From contig CAVVLN010000004.1 in NCBI GenBank assembly GCA_963749145.1, positions 1,488,001 through 1,552,000 of the forward strand: a DNA stretch of 64,000 bases. The letters run 5' to 3'. The stretch is from JASHPR01 sp963749145 (GTDB lineage Bacteria > Actinomycetota > Actinomycetes > Streptosporangiales > Streptosporangiaceae). Positions 45,706 to 54,291 of this stretch are shown here, piece after piece. How positions within the stretch are numbered: position 1 is the stretch's first letter; each line of letters starts with the position of its first letter. Both the position numbers and the translations under genes were made by a program. The notes beneath the pieces were generated by a model. The model was not told the DNA's origin. It made no database searches and was given only the letters and a program-made list of their open reading frames with translations.

Positions 45706-47762
45706 CCGCCGCCGATACCACGGCCGTCCCCGGCGCCGCGGGCGCGGCCGGCCCGACCCTGGAGGTCGGGCACCTGGACGTCACCTACCGGGTACGCGGC
45801 CAGGACCGGCGCGCCCTGCGCGACGTGTCGTTCCAGATCGGCCGCAGCGAGTCCTACGGGCTGGTCGGCGAGTCCGGATCGGGCAAGTCCACGGTGGCGC
45901 TGGCGCTGACCAGGTACCTGCCGAGAAACGGCCGGGTGAGCGCGGGGACGGTCAGCATCAACGGGCTGGACCCGCTGGCCATGGGGAGCGGGGCCCTGCG
46001 CAACCTGCGCGCCCGCACGGTCTCGATGGTCTACCAGGAACCCGGGCGGGCGCTGAACCCGTCGATCAAGGTGGGCCGCCAGGTCGCCGAGGTGTACGAG
46101 ATCGCCGGCCTGAACCGCTCGGCGGCGCTCGAGCGCGCCGAGGGCATGCTGCGCAAGGTGCAGATCGCCGACCCGCGCCGGGTGATGGAGCGCTACCCGC
46201 ACCAGCTCTCCGGCGGGATGGCGCAGCGGGCGCTGATCGCGATGGCGCTGGCGGCCGAGCCCTCGCTGCTCATCCTGGACGAGCCCACCACGGCGCTGGA
46301 CGCGACCGTCGAGGCCGAGGTGCTCGACCTGGTGGCGGCGCTGCGCGAGGAATTCGACACCTCGGTGCTGTTCATCAGCCACAACCTGGCCGTGATCGCC
46401 AAGATGTGCGACCGGGTCGGGGTGCTCTACGCCGGGGAGCTGATCGAGGAGGGCCCGGCGGTCGAGGTGTTCGACCAGCCGCGCCACCCGTACACGGTCG
46501 GGCTGCTGCGCTGCATCCCCCGGGGCGGCCAGCGCAAGGACCACGGGCGGCTGGACACCATCCCGGGCTTCCTGCCGCCGCCCGGCCACGAGCTCACCGG
46601 GTGCATCTTCGCGCCGCGCTGCCCGATCGCCGAGGAACGCTGCCGGGCCGCCGCGCCGCCCGCCTTCGCCACCGGCCCGGACCGGACCTCGCGCTGCTAC
46701 CTGCACGACGCCACGGCCGACCTGCCCCGCAATACCCCGGTGGACCTGGAGCTGTCGACATCACGCGACGACCGCCGGCCGGTCGTGCGGCTCGAGCGGC
46801 TGTCGAAGACGTTCGAGTCGCACGGGGAGGCGGTCAAGGCCCTGGTCGGGGTCGACCTGAGCCTGGAGGCGGGCGAGACCCTCGGGCTCGTCGGCGAGTC
46901 GGGCAGCGGCAAGACCACCCTGGCCCGGGCGCTGCTCGGGCTGATCACGCCGGACCAGGGCTCGGTCGTCAGCCTGGACGACGAGCCGCTGCGGGCCGAC
47001 GCCCAGCGCCGGCCGCGCGACCAGCTCAAGGCGCTCCAGATCGTGTTCCAGAACCCGGACTCGGCGCTGAACCGGCGGCACACGGTCCGGCGCCTGATCA
47101 GCCGGCCGCTGTCCCGGCTGGCCGGCCTGTCCGGCGCGCGGCTGCGCGAGCGGCTGGAGGACCTGGTCCGGTCGGTCCGCATGGAAGACCGCCACCTGCC
47201 GCTGCGCCCGAGCCAGCTGTCCGGCGGCCTCAAGCAGCGGGTCGCGATCGCGCGGGCCTTCGCGGGCGGGCCGCGCATCGTGGTCTGCGACGAGCCCACC
47301 TCGGCCCTGGACGTGTCGGTGCAGGCCGCGATCCTCAACCTGCTGGTCGACCTGCAGGCCAAGGAGCAGGTGACCTACCTGTTCATCTCGCACGACCTCG
47401 GCCTGGTGCGCTACCTGTCCGACCGCATCGCGGTGCTGTACCTCGGCCGCGTGATGGAGGTCGGCCCGGCCGAGACCGTGTTCGCCGGGCCGCACCATCC
47501 CTACACCGAGGCGCTGCTGTCCGCGGTGCCGAGCCTCGACGGGCAGCGCCCGGAGCGGATCCGGCTGCAGGGCGAGATCCCGTCGGCGGCCGACCCGCCG
47601 TCCGGCTGCGTGTTCCACACCCGGTGCCCGCGCAAGCTGGCCACCGGCGAGTGCGAGTCGGCCGAGCCGCCGCTGGCCGAGGTCGCGCCCGGCCACTTCA
47701 TGAGCTGTCACATTCCCATCGATCGGCTAACAGTCCTGCAGCGGCCCGGTCCGGTGCCGTGA
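45702..47762 (+). CDS. fused double ABC ATPase (DppD-DppF type)
   Basis: One 686-residue protein carrying both nucleotide-binding domains, which E. coli makes as separate DppD and DppF. First domain: Walker A GESGSGKST, signature LSGGMAQRALIA, Walker B LLILDEPTTALDA, and a C-terminal oligopeptide-transporter cluster (CIFAPRCPIAEERC) with cysteines. Second domain: GESGSGKTTLARA, QLSGGLKQRVAIA, IVVCDEPTSALDV and its own Cys-rich end (CVFHTRCPRKLATGEC). Fusion is common in actinobacterial peptide importers. GTG start coupled to the permease. Confidence 0.92.
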   Translation: MTAADTTAVPGAAGAAGPTLEVGHLDVTYRVRGQDRRALRDVSFQIGRSESYGLVGESGSGKSTVALALTRYLPRNGRVSAGTVSINGLDPLAMGSGALRNLRARTVSMVYQEPGRALNPSIKVGRQVAEVYEIAGLNRSAALERAEGMLRKVQIADPRRVMERYPHQLSGGMAQRALIAMALAAEPSLLILDEPTTALDATVEAEVLDLVAALREEFDTSVLFISHNLAVIAKMCDRVGVLYAGELIEEGPAVEVFDQPRHPYTVGLLRCIPRGGQRKDHGRLDTIPGFLPPPGHELTGCIFAPRCPIAEERCRAAAPPAFATGPDRTSRCYLHDATADLPRNTPVDLELSTSRDDRRPVVRLERLSKTFESHGEAVKALVGVDLSLEAGETLGLVGESGSGKTTLARALLGLITPDQGSVVSLDDEPLRADAQRRPRDQLKALQIVFQNPDSALNRRHTVRRLISRPLSRLAGLSGARLRERLEDLVRSVRMEDRHLPLRPSQLSGGLKQRVAIARAFAGGPRIVVCDEPTSALDVSVQAAILNLLVDLQAKEQVTYLFISHDLGLVRYLSDRIAVLYLGRVMEVGPAETVFAGPHHPYTEALLSAVPSLDGQRPERIRLQGEIPSAADPPSGCVFHTRCPRKLATGECESAEPPLAEVAPGHFMSCHIPIDRLTVLQRPGPVP

Positions 47763-47796
47763 CAACCGCACGCCTTCGGGCATACGTTTTTCGCTT

Positions 47797-47818
47797 CACG
47801 CCGGCCCCGTCCGGCGTG
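47797..47818 (+). promoter_or_regulatory. hairpin before the binding-protein gene
   Basis: CACGCCGG-ccccgt-CCGGCGTG is a perfect 8-bp stem directly upstream of the AGGGAGG ribosome site. It may protect or set the level of the binding-protein part of the mRNA, which is normally needed in excess. Confidence 0.45.
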
Positions 47819-47835
47819 GTTAGGGAGGATCCCCA

Positions 47836-49530
47836 GTGAACGCAGACCATCGCCGCCTCGGCCGGCTCCGCGCGGACCAGGGCGACATCGCGAACCATGT
47901 CATCGACGAGTTCGTCGCGGGCCGGCTCTCGCGCCGGGACTTCCTGCGGCGCGGCGCGGTCGTCGGGATATCGCTGCCGGTGCTCGGCGCGGTCGTCTCC
48001 GCGTGCGGCAGCTCGCCGACGTCCTCGTCGTCGCCGAGTTCGTCGGCGGGCAAGGCCGGGGCGACCATCAAGGTCGGGATCATCGTGCCCACCGCCGCGA
48101 TCAACCCGGTCACCGTGGCCGACCAGGGCGGCCTCGACATGCTCGCGCAGACCGGCGAGTACCTGTGCCTGTCCGACCAGACCCTGACCCTCAAGCCGGT
48201 GCTGGCCGAGAGCTGGACGCCGAACTCGACCGCGGACGTGTGGACGTTCAAGATCCGCCAGGGCGTGAAGTTCCATGACGGCACGCCGCTCACCGCCGAC
48301 GACGTCGTGTACACCTACCAGCTGCAGACCGACCCGAAGAACACGTCGAACGCGCTGTCCAACTTCGGCGGGGTGCTCACCCCGTCCGGCGTGCAGAAGG
48401 TCGACGACTTCACCGTCGCCTTTCACCTGGCCGCCCCGAACGGGAACTTCCCGTACCTGACCTCGTCCGACAACTACAACATGATCATCATCCCGAGCAA
48501 CTACAACCCGGCGAACTGGCAGAGCTCGTTCATCGGCACCGGCCCGTTCGTGATGAAGAGCTACACGCCCAAGGTCGGCGCGTCGTTCACCCGCAACGAG
48601 TCGTACTGGGGCACCAAGGCCCTGCCCGCGGCCACCGAGTTCACGTTCTACGCCGACCAGACGCCGGAGATCCTCGCCCTGTCCAGCGGGACGATCGACG
48701 TCGTCGGGCAGTTCGCGGTGTCCGGCGGCGAGCAGCTGCTGGCCTCCGGCGCCCCCTACAACATCATCCGGCTGAGGTCGAGCGCGCACCGCGAGCTGTC
48801 GATGCGCTGCGACCAGGCGCCGTTCACCGACCCGCGGGTGCGCCAGGCCATCGCGCTCACGCTGGACCGGCCCGCGATCGTGCAGGCCCTGTTCAAGGGC
48901 TACGCCGACCTGGGCAACGACAGCCCGTTCGCGCCCGTCTTCCCGTCCACGAACACCAGCGTCCCGCAGCGGGCGCAGAACATCGCCAAGGCGAAGTCGC
49001 TGCTGGCGGCGGCCGGGCACCCGAACGGCTTCAGCACCCACCTGACCACCGAGCAGCTGCTGGAGATCCCGTCCTACGCCCAGATCGTCGCGCAGTCGGC
49101 GAAGGCCATCGGGGTGAGCATCGGCCTGACCATCGAGAGCTCGGCCGCATACTACGGCAAGGCCACGTTCGGGAACTCGGACTGGCTCGACGCCACGATG
49201 AGCCTGGTCGACTACGGTCACCGCAGCGTGCCGAACGTGTTCCTGGGCGCCCCGCTCGAGACCACCAACGCCAAGACCGGGACCGGCTCGTGGAACGCGG
49301 CGCACTTCAACAACGCGCAGTACGACATGCTGGTCGCCCAGTACGCCGCCACCGTCGACCTGTCCAGCCAGCGCTCGATCGCCGGGCAGATCGAGACCCT
49401 GCTGCTCGACCAGACGCCGGTCATCTTCGGCTACTTCTACAACTACCTGACCGCCACGGCCAAGACCGTCACCGGCGCCTACCCGACCGCGATCGGCCAC
49501 ATCTTCCTCTACAACACGACCAAGAGCTGA
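47836..49530 (+). CDS. ABC transporter substrate-binding lipoprotein (family 5)
   Basis: Extracytoplasmic receptor for the importer, 564 residues. GTG start with AGGGAGG. The signal has twin arginines (LSRRDFLRRG, ~31-40), a hydrophobic stretch GISLPVLGAVVSAC with the lipobox Cys at ~57, and a Ser-rich linker, so it looks like a Tat-exported lipoprotein. Mature part: VLAESWTPN, FKIRQGVKFHDGTPLTADDV and IGTGPFVMKSYTP, all typical of oligopeptide/dipeptide SBP_bac_5 proteins. Ligand unknown. It lies after the ATPase gene and seven bases before the cyclodeaminase-like gene. Confidence 0.93.
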   Translation: MNADHRRLGRLRADQGDIANHVIDEFVAGRLSRRDFLRRGAVVGISLPVLGAVVSACGSSPTSSSSPSSSAGKAGATIKVGIIVPTAAINPVTVADQGGLDMLAQTGEYLCLSDQTLTLKPVLAESWTPNSTADVWTFKIRQGVKFHDGTPLTADDVVYTYQLQTDPKNTSNALSNFGGVLTPSGVQKVDDFTVAFHLAAPNGNFPYLTSSDNYNMIIIPSNYNPANWQSSFIGTGPFVMKSYTPKVGASFTRNESYWGTKALPAATEFTFYADQTPEILALSSGTIDVVGQFAVSGGEQLLASGAPYNIIRLRSSAHRELSMRCDQAPFTDPRVRQAIALTLDRPAIVQALFKGYADLGNDSPFAPVFPSTNTSVPQRAQNIAKAKSLLAAAGHPNGFSTHLTTEQLLEIPSYAQIVAQSAKAIGVSIGLTIESSAAYYGKATFGNSDWLDATMSLVDYGHRSVPNVFLGAPLETTNAKTGTGSWNAAHFNNAQYDMLVAQYAATVDLSSQRSIAGQIETLLLDQTPVIFGYFYNYLTATAKTVTGAYPTAIGHIFLYNTTKS

Positions 49531-49537
49531 CCCCGGC

Positions 49538-50551
49538 GTGGACCCGGCCGGCCGCGGCCTGTGGCTGCGGTTCCTGTCCGGTCCCGACATCGACGCGCTC
49601 GGCCTGACCGGAGCCGAGATCGTCGCCGCGGTACACGACGCGGTCCTCGCCCACGGCGAGGGCCGCGTCGTGTTCGAGCCGCGGGTGCACCTCGTGCCCG
49701 GCGACGGCGTCGCCGGGCACTTCAACGTGCTGCGCGGGCACCTGCCCGGCCTCGGCGTCAGCGGGGTCAAGGTCGTCGGTGACTTCGTCGACAACTACGC
49801 CAGCGGCCTGCCCAGCGAGCTCGGGCTGCTGACCCTGTACGACCCGGCTACCGGGATCCCGCTGTCGATCATGGACGCGACCCTGATCACGGCCTGCCGC
49901 ACCGGGGCGATGACCGCGGTGGGCGCCCGGTACCTGGCCCGGCCGGACTCCCGGGTGCTGGGGCACGTCGGGGCGCGCGGCACCGCGTTCTGGAACGTGG
50001 TGCTGCTGGACGAGCTGTTCGACCTGGACGAGATCCGGGTGACCAGCCGCCGGCCGCAGTCGCGGGAGGCGTTCGCGCGCCGCCTGGCCGAGGTCACCGC
50101 CGCGCCGGTCCGGGTCACCGCCACCGCGGACGAGGCGTTCGACGGCGCGGACATCCTGGTCGAGGCCTCCCGGCTGACCGAGCCCGAGCCCCTGCTGCGG
50201 ACCAGCGCGGTCCGGCCGGGTGCGTTCGTGGTCCCGTACGGCACCGTCAGCGCCGTCGAGCTTGACCTGCTCGACGTGATGGACAAGGTCGTCGTCGACG
50301 ACTGGCGCGAGGCCCGGTCCGGGCGCTTCGGCGCGCTGCGCCGGCACGTCGACACCGGCCGGCTGGGGCCGCGGAACCTGCACGCCGAGCTCGGCCAGAT
50401 CGTGGCCGGCCAGCGTCCGGGCCGGGAGCGCGCGGACGAGCGGATCCTGCTCTGGCATCGCGGGCTGTCCATCCTGGACATCGCCGTCGGCGCGCTGATC
50501 CTGCGCCGGGCCGCCGACGCCGGGGCCGGCACGATGCTGCGGTACCGCTGA
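49538..50551 (+). CDS. ornithine cyclodeaminase / mu-crystallin family protein
   Basis: NAD(P)-binding family that includes ornithine cyclodeaminase, alanine dehydrogenase, and ketimine or amino-acid dehydrogenases; 337 residues. Seen: GVKVVGDFVDNYASGLPSEL (substrate Lys region), MDATLITACRTGAMTAVGAR (Arg-Thr-Gly loop before the Rossmann fold), VLGHVGARGTAFWNV (dinucleotide binding), and DILVEASRLTEPEPL. The dinucleotide loop GHVGARGTA differs from the usual GxGxQ, so the reaction is uncertain. It sits between the binding protein and the lyase homologue (2 bases before it). Confidence 0.85.
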   Translation: MDPAGRGLWLRFLSGPDIDALGLTGAEIVAAVHDAVLAHGEGRVVFEPRVHLVPGDGVAGHFNVLRGHLPGLGVSGVKVVGDFVDNYASGLPSELGLLTLYDPATGIPLSIMDATLITACRTGAMTAVGARYLARPDSRVLGHVGARGTAFWNVVLLDELFDLDEIRVTSRRPQSREAFARRLAEVTAAPVRVTATADEAFDGADILVEASRLTEPEPLLRTSAVRPGAFVVPYGTVSAVELDLLDVMDKVVVDDWREARSGRFGALRRHVDTGRLGPRNLHAELGQIVAGQRPGRERADERILLWHRGLSILDIAVGALILRRAADAGAGTMLRYR

Positions 50552-50553
50552 CC

Positions 50554-52011
50554 ATGACCCGGCACCTGATCACCGCGCCCGGTGACCTGGAGCCGGAGCT
50601 GATCCTGCGGGTCGCGGCCGGGGACGGGGTCTCGCTCGCCCCGGCGCTGCTGGACGAGGTGCGGCGGCGCTGCGAGGCGGCCCGCGCCGTGCTGCGCCGC
50701 GGTGACCCGGTGTACGGGGTCAACACCGGCATGGGCGCGCTGAGCGCCGTCCGGCTCACCGCGGCCGAGCAGGCCGCCCATCAGCGCAACCTGCTGCTGG
50801 CCCGGGCCACGGGCGGCCCGCCCTGGCTGGACGCCGCCGACACCCGGGCGATCTTCGCGGTCCGGCTGCGCACGTTCCTGTCCGGTGACAGCGGCGTGTC
50901 GGACGGGTTGTGCCTGCGGCTGGCCGAGTTCCTCGGCCAGGGCATCGCCCCGGCCGTGCCCCGGACCGCGATGGGCTGCGCAGGCGAGATCATGCCGCTG
51001 GCTCATGCGTTCGGGCCCCTGATCGGGGCCGGGCGGGTGCTCGGGCTGGGCGGCGACGGCGAGCCCGCCGCCGAGGTGCTGCGCGCGCGGGGGCTGGGCG
51101 CCTTCGCGCTGGGCGCGCGGGAAGGGCACGCGCTGCTGGCCGGGGTGCCCGGGGCGACCGCCCTGGGCCTGCGCCGGCTGGCCGAGGCCCGGGCCCTGGC
51201 CGCGGCGATGGAGTCGGCCGCCGCGCTGTCGGTGGCGGCGGCCGGCGCGTCCCGCGACCCGTACTCCCCCGGCTGCGCGCGCGGTGACGACATCCTGGCC
51301 GGCGTGCTCGGGCGGCTGCGCGCGGCGGCCGGCGAGCTGCCCGAGCCGCGGGCGCTGCAGGCGCCGGTGTCGTTCCGGGTCGCCGGCCCGGTCCTGGCTC
51401 ACCTGCTGCGGGCGGGTGAGGCCCTGGACGCCGCGATCGGCCGCGCGCTGACCGGGGTGACCGACTCGCCCGCGTTCCTGGACGGGCGGTTCGTGGGCAC
51501 GGCCGGGTTCCACGGCCTCGACCTGGCCGCCCACTGCGACCTGCTCACCGCGGCCCTGGCGCACGCGGCCGAGGTCTCGGCGGCCCGGCTGCACCGGCTG
51601 CTCGACCCTCGCGTCACCGGCCTGCCGGCCCAGCTGGCCGCCCGGCCCGGGCCGGATGCCGGGCTGGTCGCGGTGCACAAGCGGGCCGCCGGGGAGGTCC
51701 ACGCGCTGCGCCGGCTGGCCGTCCCGGCCTCGGTCGGGCTCATCGAGACCTCTGGCGGCCAGGAGGACGTCCAGTCCTTCGCCTGGGAGGCCGCCGAGAC
51801 GCTGCGCACCGCCCTGCACCACACCCGGGCGGTCACCGCGGCCGAGCTGCTGGCCGGGTACCAGGCGTGCTCGCTGTCGGGCCGGCCCGCGCCGGCGGGC
51901 TGCCGCGGGCTGCTGGCCCGGCTGGCCGGGATCATCGGCCCGATCGACGCCGACCGCCCGTTCGGCGAGGACATCGAGCACATTCTCCGCGCCGGGCTGG
52001 TCGCCGGGTAA
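50554..52011 (+). CDS. histidine/aromatic ammonia-lyase homologue lacking the MIO triad
   Basis: 485 residues, clearly of the HAL/PAL fold: YGVNTGMGAL (Tyr54), PLAHAFGPLIGAG and SGGQEDVQSFAWEAAETLR (Glu404). The MIO cofactor normally forms from Ala-Ser-Gly at 142-144 in GASGDLAPL; here the aligned residues are Cys142-Ala143-Gly144 in MGCAGEIMPLAH. The usual QDxYSxR tyrosine is also replaced (QAPVSFR). A canonical histidine ammonia-lyase reaction is therefore unlikely. MIO-independent relatives exist: as I recall, ergothionase eliminates trimethylamine from ergothioneine without MIO. Last gene of the transporter operon, so its substrate is probably imported by it. Confidence 0.88.
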   Translation: MTRHLITAPGDLEPELILRVAAGDGVSLAPALLDEVRRRCEAARAVLRRGDPVYGVNTGMGALSAVRLTAAEQAAHQRNLLLARATGGPPWLDAADTRAIFAVRLRTFLSGDSGVSDGLCLRLAEFLGQGIAPAVPRTAMGCAGEIMPLAHAFGPLIGAGRVLGLGGDGEPAAEVLRARGLGAFALGAREGHALLAGVPGATALGLRRLAEARALAAAMESAAALSVAAAGASRDPYSPGCARGDDILAGVLGRLRAAAGELPEPRALQAPVSFRVAGPVLAHLLRAGEALDAAIGRALTGVTDSPAFLDGRFVGTAGFHGLDLAAHCDLLTAALAHAAEVSAARLHRLLDPRVTGLPAQLAARPGPDAGLVAVHKRAAGEVHALRRLAVPASVGLIETSGGQEDVQSFAWEAAETLRTALHHTRAVTAAELLAGYQACSLSGRPAPAGCRGLLARLAGIIGPIDADRPFGEDIEHILRAGLVAG

Positions 52012-52147
52012 CGACCACGTTGCGGCCGGTCACGCCCGGCCCGCCCGGGCATATGATGGCCTTTCCCTAGCGGCCTTCCCCTTACCGGCTCCCCCTGGCG
52101 GCCTTCCCCTTATCGGCCTGTTCGCTGAGGCGAGGTCTGGAGGTCTG

Positions 52148-53230
52148 ATGTCGGTTGTCGCCGTCACTGCGTCAGGCCCGGGCGCGCCGCCGCCCGACCC
52201 GCCCGGCACCGGCCTCAAGCACGGCTGGGGCGTAAGCCCGCAGCGCCAGCAGGCGATCGTCGATACCCTGCATCGCCTCGTCCCGCGGACCGGGCGGCTG
52301 TCGCCCGCCCAGTTGCGGGCGGTGACCGTCGCGCTCGCCGAGCGCCGGGACCTGTGGGCCGACCTGGTCGTCCACGACCCCGACGTGCGCTGGTACCTGC
52401 CACTGCACCGGTCGAACGCGTGCGACGTCTGGCTGCTGGCCTGGGAACGGGGCCAGGACACCGACTGGCATGACCACGGCGGGTCGTCCGGGTCGTTCGC
52501 CGTGGCCGACGGCAGCCTGACCGAGCAGTACCGGGTCCCGAGCGGGCGCAGGCTCGGCCGCAGGCACCTGCCGGCCGGGCAGGCCGTGGCGTTCGGCCCC
52601 GGGCACGTCCACGACGTCGCGCACGGCGGCGACGGCTCCGCGACCAGCATCCACGCGTACTCGCCGCCGCTGGTGGCGATGACCTACTACCGGCCCACCG
52701 ATTACGGGCTGATCGCCACCCAGACCATGGCCATCGACGGCCCGGAGGGGGCGCGCGGCCGCGGCGGCGCGGACACCGCACTCGCCGACGCCACCGCCTC
52801 CGCGGCCGAGCTCACCCGGGACGCGCTGCCCGCGGACGCGCCCAGCATCGCCGACCTGCTGGCCGAGGCCCGCAGCGGCCTGGCCCGGCTCCGGCCTGAG
52901 ACCGCCTTCGCCGCGCTCACCGACGGGGCTGCGCTCGTCGACATCCGCCCGCTGGAGCAGCGGATCGTGGAGGGCGAGGTGCCCGGCGCGATCATCATCG
53001 GCCGCAACGTGCTCGAGTGGCGGCTCGACCCGCGCAGCGAGGCCCGCATCCCGGCCCTGGCCCGCGCCGACGCGCAGATCATCGTGATGTGCTCGCAGGG
53101 CTATGCCTCGACGCTGGCCGCGGCGATCCTGCGGCGGATCGGCCTGGACCGGGCGACCGACCTCGAGGGCGGCTTCCAGGCGTGGAAGACGGCCGGCCTG
53201 CCGACGCGCCCGGCCCAGTCCCTGGGCTGA
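52148..53230 (+). CDS. cysteine dioxygenase fused to a rhodanese domain
   Basis: 360 residues from ATG 52148 after GGAGG. The N-terminal half is a type I cysteine dioxygenase cupin: DTDWHDHGGSSGSFAV (two iron His), GPGHVHDVAHGG (third His), and YSPPLVAMTYYRP. The C-terminal half is rhodanese-like: ALVDIRPLEQRIVEGEVPGA, then IIVMCSQGYASTLAA with the active Cys. It would oxidise cysteine to cysteinesulfinate and handle sulfane sulfur in one polypeptide. It stands ~135 bases after the lyase gene and may be separately transcribed. A 19-bp array begins at its stop. Confidence 0.88.
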   Translation: MSVVAVTASGPGAPPPDPPGTGLKHGWGVSPQRQQAIVDTLHRLVPRTGRLSPAQLRAVTVALAERRDLWADLVVHDPDVRWYLPLHRSNACDVWLLAWERGQDTDWHDHGGSSGSFAVADGSLTEQYRVPSGRRLGRRHLPAGQAVAFGPGHVHDVAHGGDGSATSIHAYSPPLVAMTYYRPTDYGLIATQTMAIDGPEGARGRGGADTALADATASAAELTRDALPADAPSIADLLAEARSGLARLRPETAFAALTDGAALVDIRPLEQRIVEGEVPGAIIIGRNVLEWRLDPRSEARIPALARADAQIIVMCSQGYASTLAAAILRRIGLDRATDLEGGFQAWKTAGLPTRPAQSLG

Positions 53231-53374
53231 CCCGCCGCCGCTGGGCTGACCCGTCGCCGCTGGGCTGCCCCGCCGCCTCTGGGCTGACCCGCCGCCGCTG
53301 GGCTGCCCCGCCGCCGCTGGGCTGCCCCGCCGCCTCTGGGCTGCCCCGCCGCCTCTGGGCTGACCCCGTTGCGG
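53222..53374. repeat. 19-bp tandem array starting at the dioxygenase stop
   Basis: GGGCTG recurs exactly every 19 bases at 53224, 53243, 53262, 53281, 53300, 53319, 53338 and 53357. The unit is close to CTGGGCTGACCCGCCGCCG. The gene's stop is the TGA of the first unit. Confidence 0.85.
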
Positions 53375-53478
53375 CGGGGAATAATTGGCCTGGGCGGCTC
53401 GTTGGCGCATGCTCTGCTCTCACGACGCCCTCATTTCTCACTACGCCCTCATCAGGCGGATTCCCGAGGAACCCACCG

Positions 53479-54291
53479 ATGACCTCTGCCAGCAAGGCCC
53501 ACGGCCAGGAGGCCCACGGCCAGGAGCCCCACGGCCAGGAGCCCCACGGCCAGGAGCCCCACGGCCAGGAGCCCCACGGCCAGGAGCCCCACGGCCAGGA
53601 GGCCCACGGCCACCAGCACCGGGACGTGTCCGGCGGCTGGCTGCGCCCGGCCGTGTTCGGGTCCATGGACGGCCTGGTCACCAACGTTTCCCTGATCGCC
53701 GGGGTGGGCGGGGGCGGCGGGTCGCCGCACGCCCTGATCCTGGCTGGCCTGGCCGGCCTGTCCGCGGGCGCGTTCTCCATGGCCGCCGGCGAGTACGTCT
53801 CGGTGTCCTCGCAGAACGAACTGGTCGCCGCCGAGGTCCGCAAGGAGAAGTACGAGCTGGAGACCCACCCCGACGCCGAGCGGCGCGAGCTCGCGGCCGT
53901 GTTCCGCCGGCGCGGCGTGGACGCGGATCTGGCCGACGAGGTGGCCAGGCAGGTCTCCGAGCGCCCGGACGAGGCGCTCGGCCTGCACGTCCGCGAAGAA
54001 CTCGGGGTGGACCACCAGGAACTGCCGTCGCCGGTCATGGCCGCCGGGGCGTCCCTGGTGACGTTCGCCGCCGGGGCGCTCATCCCGCTGCTGCCGTACC
54101 TGCTCGGCTTCACCGCGCTGTGGGCCGCGCTGGTCCTCGCGGCGATCGCCGCGTTCATCGGCGGGGGGCTGGTGGCCCGGATCACCGACCGCCCGTTCCT
54201 GCGCGGCGCCCTCCGCCAGCTGCTGCTGGCCGGCGCCGCGGCCGGCCTGACCTACGGGATCGGCAGCCTGGTCGGCCACGCCGTCTCCTGA
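53479..54291 (+). CDS. VIT1/CCC1-family iron-manganese transporter with His-rich repeat N-terminus
   Basis: Membrane exporter of Fe2+/Mn2+, 270 residues from ATG 53479 (site GAGGAAC). Residues 8-42 are seven copies of HGQE(P/A), then HGHQH, probably a metal-binding tail. The core begins VFGSMDGLVTNVSLIAGVGG (first helix, with the conserved Gly/Asp), followed by SAGAFSMAAGEYVSVSSQNE, an acidic metal-binding cytosolic region (ELETHPDAERRELAAVF) and three C-terminal helices. The His repeat is encoded by a nearly perfect 15-bp array. Confidence 0.9.
   Translation: MTSASKAHGQEAHGQEPHGQEPHGQEPHGQEPHGQEPHGQEAHGHQHRDVSGGWLRPAVFGSMDGLVTNVSLIAGVGGGGGSPHALILAGLAGLSAGAFSMAAGEYVSVSSQNELVAAEVRKEKYELETHPDAERRELAAVFRRRGVDADLADEVARQVSERPDEALGLHVREELGVDHQELPSPVMAAGASLVTFAAGALIPLLPYLLGFTALWAALVLAAIAAFIGGGLVARITDRPFLRGALRQLLLAGAAAGLTYGIGSLVGHAVS
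53500..53604. repeat. 15-bp tandem array in the VIT1-family gene
   Basis: Seven in-frame units of CACGGCCAGGAGCCC (first and last with GCC), encoding HGQEP/HGQEA. The identity between units is almost complete even at synonymous sites, suggesting recent expansion. Confidence 0.88.

Noticed and set aside
50554..52011. Plain hutH annotation for the lyase
   Set aside because: The Ala-Ser-Gly needed for the MIO cofactor is Cys-Ala-Gly, so standard histidine ammonia-lyase activity is not supported.
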